From NCBI GenBank assembly GCA_017881315.1, contig JADGRB010000013.1:1-40552 (forward strand): DNA of 40,552 nucleotides, in the 5' to 3' direction. The position numbers and the translations under genes were made by a program. The first letter of the stretch is position 1; each line of letters begins with the position of its first letter. The stretch is from Pseudomonadota bacterium (GTDB lineage Bacteria; Myxococcota_A; Polyangia; Fen-1088). Below, one piece after another: positions 38,577-40,552 of this stretch. The notes beneath the pieces were generated by a model. The model ran no database searches. It saw nothing but the letters and a program-made list of their open reading frames with translations, and was not told the origin of the DNA.

Positions 38577-39125
38577 ATGAAAACGACCCTCCCTCTGGCT
38601 CTCGGCATTTTCTGTGTCGCCGGCGTCGCGCTGGCGGCGGACCGGGTCGCGCCCGCTGGCAAACCGGCGGCCGACGCCGCTGCGGCTCCGAAGCTCCCGG
38701 CGCGGTCCACGATCGACTGGGAGAAGATGACGGTCGCCCAGCGCAAGAAGTACATGAAGGCCACCGTGCTGCCGGAGATGAAGAAGCTCTACGTGGGCTT
38801 CGACAAGAAGTACAAGAACATGACCTGCATGACCTGCCATGGCAGCAAGGCCGTCGAGAACAAGTACCAGATGCCCAACCCGGAGCTGCCCAAGCTGCCG
38901 GGGGCCACCGATCGCCAGGGCTTCATGGCGCTCGCGCAGAAGAAGCCCGACGCGGTGAAGTTCATGGGCACCCAGGTCAAGCCGGCGATAGTCGCGCTGC
39001 TGAACCTCCAAGAATGGAGCCCCGCCACCCCGAAGGGTTTCGCTTGCTACGGCTGCCACACCACGGCGGAAGGCGCGCCGGCTGCCGCGCCTGCGGCCCC
39101 CAAGGCCGCCGGCGGCGGCTGGTAG
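38577..39125 (+). CDS. Diheme c-type cytochrome, secreted
   Basis: The 182-residue product has a signal peptide (cut near ALA-AD, residue 20) and two heme motifs, CMTCH (84-88) and CYGCH (157-161), which bind heme c covalently after export. The N-terminal helix region is Lys-rich (MTVAQRKKYMKATVLPEMKKL) and the last 20 residues are Ala/Pro-rich, as in flexible tails. AAAGGA about 8 bases before the ATG is an acceptable ribosome binding site. It is divergent from the heme porin and is probably a periplasmic electron carrier that feeds it; partners are inferred from position. Confidence 0.88.
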   Translation: MKTTLPLALGIFCVAGVALAADRVAPAGKPAADAAAAPKLPARSTIDWEKMTVAQRKKYMKATVLPEMKKLYVGFDKKYKNMTCMTCHGSKAVENKYQMPNPELPKLPGATDRQGFMALAQKKPDAVKFMGTQVKPAIVALLNLQEWSPATPKGFACYGCHTTAEGAPAAAPAAPKAAGGGW

Positions 39126-39205
39126 ACCCGCCGCGGGCGAGGCCGCGAGTCCCGACGGGCTGCACAGGCTGCTCGACGGTCAGGTGACGGCGCCACGGAG
39201 GTATA

Positions 39206-39961
39206 GTGGCGGGCATGGTGACGCAGGGGGCGACCTACGAGCTCTTCTATTGGCCTTCGATCCAGGGGCGCGGCGAGTTCGTGCGGCTGGCGCTGGAGGC
39301 GGCGGCCGCGCCGTACGTGGACGTCGCGCGACTGCCGGCCGAGCAGGGCGGTGGCGCGAAGGTGCTCACCGCGTTGCTCGCGGCGACCGACGGCGGCGGG
39401 CCGTTCTTCGCGCCGCCGGTCCTGCGCCACGGCGCCGTGACGCTGTCGCAGACCGCCGCCATCCTGCAATACCTGGGGCCGCGCCTGCACCTGGTCCCCG
39501 ACGACGAGGCGAGCCGCCTCAAGGCCAACCACCTCCAGCTCACCATCGCCGACTTCGTGCTCGAGACGCACGACACACATCACCCGATCGCCTCCAGCCT
39601 CTACTATCAGGACCAGCAGGCCGAGGCGTTGCGCCGGGCGGTGCTGTTCATCAGGAACCGCATCCCGAAATATCTGGGCTACTTCGAGCGCGTGCTGGAG
39701 ACCAACGTCGCCGGCGGCGGCCAGCGCACGGTGGGCGCGGCGCTGTCGTACGTCGATCTCTCGCTGTTTCAGATCATGGTCGGCCTCGGTTACGCCTTCC
39801 CCCGCGCCCTGGCGAGGATGGCGGCCGGCCTTCCGCGCCTGGTGGCGCTCTGCGATCGCGTCGCCGCCGAGCCCGCGGTCGCCGCGTACCTCGCCTCCCC
39901 GCGCCGGATCCCGTTCAATGAGCACGGCATCTTCCGGTACTACCCGGAGCTCGACCCGTAG
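39206..39961 (+). CDS. Glutathione S-transferase family protein
   Basis: The 251-residue protein has a thioredoxin-like N-domain beginning YELFYWPSIQGRGEFVRLAL, with the Tyr of GST active sites at about residue 11, and the cis-Pro turn near APPVLRHGAVTLSQTAAIL. A helical C-domain (about 98-251) follows. The pattern is of the sigma- or prostaglandin-synthase-like GST group. A GTG start at 39206 has GGAGG 4 bases away (39197-39201), and an ATG at 39215 is the alternative, so the start is uncertain by three codons. It may conjugate or reduce electrophiles; no link to the cytochromes is shown. Confidence 0.88.
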   Translation: MAGMVTQGATYELFYWPSIQGRGEFVRLALEAAAAPYVDVARLPAEQGGGAKVLTALLAATDGGGPFFAPPVLRHGAVTLSQTAAILQYLGPRLHLVPDDEASRLKANHLQLTIADFVLETHDTHHPIASSLYYQDQQAEALRRAVLFIRNRIPKYLGYFERVLETNVAGGGQRTVGAALSYVDLSLFQIMVGLGYAFPRALARMAAGLPRLVALCDRVAAEPAVAAYLASPRRIPFNEHGIFRYYPELDP

Positions 39962-39999
39962 GCTCTGGTTCGCGGCGCGGGGTGGCGGCTCTCCGCGTC

Positions 40000-40338
40000 T
40001 CAGGCGGTCGGCATCGGCGTCATCTCGACCATCTCGATGAAGCGCTCGTCCGATCTCATCAGGTGGGGGTGATCCTTGAGGATCGCGGCGAGCGCTTCCT
40101 GCGACTCGGCCTGGAAGATGGTGAATGAGCCGAGGTCGTTGGCCATCGGTGAAGCATCGGTGGTCGTTACCCGGAGGCTCTTTCCAAGCGGCGCTCCCTG
40201 GTTGACGATCGACGCGGAATTCTTGCCCTCCCACGCCTTCCAACCATCGATCATGGCCTGCCGCTCCTCTTTCGAGGCATTCCTCAACGCCTGGAAAGAG
40301 GCCAACGGCGCCCTGCACAGAACCAGAAACTTCTTCAT
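40000..40338 (-). CDS. YCII/DGPF-domain protein
   Basis: The 112-residue protein begins MKKFLVLCRAP and has the YCII-like ferredoxin-fold pattern, with GSFTIFQAESQEALAAILKDHPHLM; the His of DHPHL is the conserved active-site candidate. Small proteins of this class occur in sigma-factor regulation and in ring-modifying reactions, but their roles vary. The ATG at 40338 has AAGGA about 9 bases upstream. The remaining sequence to the window end (40339-40552) shows no clear gene. Confidence 0.82.
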   Translation of the reverse strand: MKKFLVLCRAPLASFQALRNASKEERQAMIDGWKAWEGKNSASIVNQGAPLGKSLRVTTTDASPMANDLGSFTIFQAESQEALAAILKDHPHLMRSDERFIEMVEMTPMPTA

Positions 40339-40552
40339 GGGGAAATCCTTTCCTGAGAACCTTTGCGAAGAGCGACCTTGGGTCGTCGCCACTGGACCGC
40401 TGGCTTACGCTCTTCCGACGGCCACCGCAAGAGAGCGCGGCGATGTGGTCGAAGCGATGGGCTCAGTATCGCGACCAGCGGTAGAGCAGGCTCGTTCCGA
40501 TGCCACAAGGAGTTGCATCTTGGCGTCACGGAGGAATGCAACAATTGCGCCC

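Noticed and set aside
40512-40542. GTTGCAT and ATGCAAC inverted repeat with a 17-base spacer at the right edge
   Set aside because: Arms are short and the spacer long; the window ends before its context can be judged.
40536-40552. Possible gene start (ATG after GGAGG) at the right edge
   Set aside because: The GGAGG is only one base from the ATG, too close for a normal start, and just five codons are visible.
1-40552. tRNA, rRNA, CRISPR, transposase, integrase or phage genes
   Set aside because: Looked for on both strands; no cloverleaf, spaced repeats, DDE motif or structural phage gene was recognised.

Overview
The window is about 40.5 kb of dense, high-GC DNA that looks like a chromosome segment of a myxobacterium-like member of Myxococcota. 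The reasons are lipoproteins with Gly/Ala-rich linkers after the lipobox, a MYXO-CTERM-like tail, a PilZ protein of the type common in Myxococcus, Cys-repeat surface proteins, a TonB-dependent receptor that itself carries a TonB C-terminal fold, and many outer-membrane barrels. I see no rRNA, tRNA, CRISPR array, transposase or phage gene, and no stretch over 300 bases without a gene. Species-level identity cannot be told from this sequence alone.

Left end (1-4380): the 3' part of a CE2-like esterase lipoprotein, a PilZ membrane protein, a GT4 glycosyltransferase, and a CDP-alcohol phosphatidyltransferase. The last two are divergent across a perfect 10-bp inverted repeat. A PimA-like GT4 (16249-17526), an MMPL/RND lipid exporter (17565-20123), a headless GT2 fragment coupled to a GT-C enzyme (20187-21991), a second GT-C enzyme (22023-23612), a single-POTRA Omp85 protein (23602-25032) and a flippase-like membrane protein (25300-26274) extend this envelope lipid and glycan theme.

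Centre (4420-14987, all on the minus strand): an 11-gene, tightly packed or overlapping unit. In reading order it encodes an ECF sigma factor, a FecR-like regulator, a lipoprotein with seven four-Cys repeats, an outer-membrane barrel, a lipoprotein, a second barrel, a TonB-dependent receptor, ExbB, ExbD, TonB and a secreted propeller-like protein. This is the best candidate for an undescribed system: a self-contained, self-energised and probably self-regulated surface machine. A further barrel protein gene (15034-16059) lies 46 bp upstream and may belong to it.

Right half (26318-40338): an orphan MacB-like permease, small and large lipoproteins including a vWA protein, a double FKBP isomerase, a small-ORF/nucleotidyltransferase pair, a lone receiver protein, an orphan secretin N0-like domain, an aldo/keto reductase, and a redox pair (quinone oxidoreductase and SDR) divergent from a TetR regulator with two clear operator palindromes. 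Then comes a heme island (36736-39125): a MYXO-CTERM monoheme protein, a porin with an N-terminal CxxCH, and a divergent diheme cytochrome, which suggests electron transfer at or across the outer membrane. A GST-like protein and a YCII protein close the window.

All functions are inferred from motifs and gene order read by eye; no database search was run.
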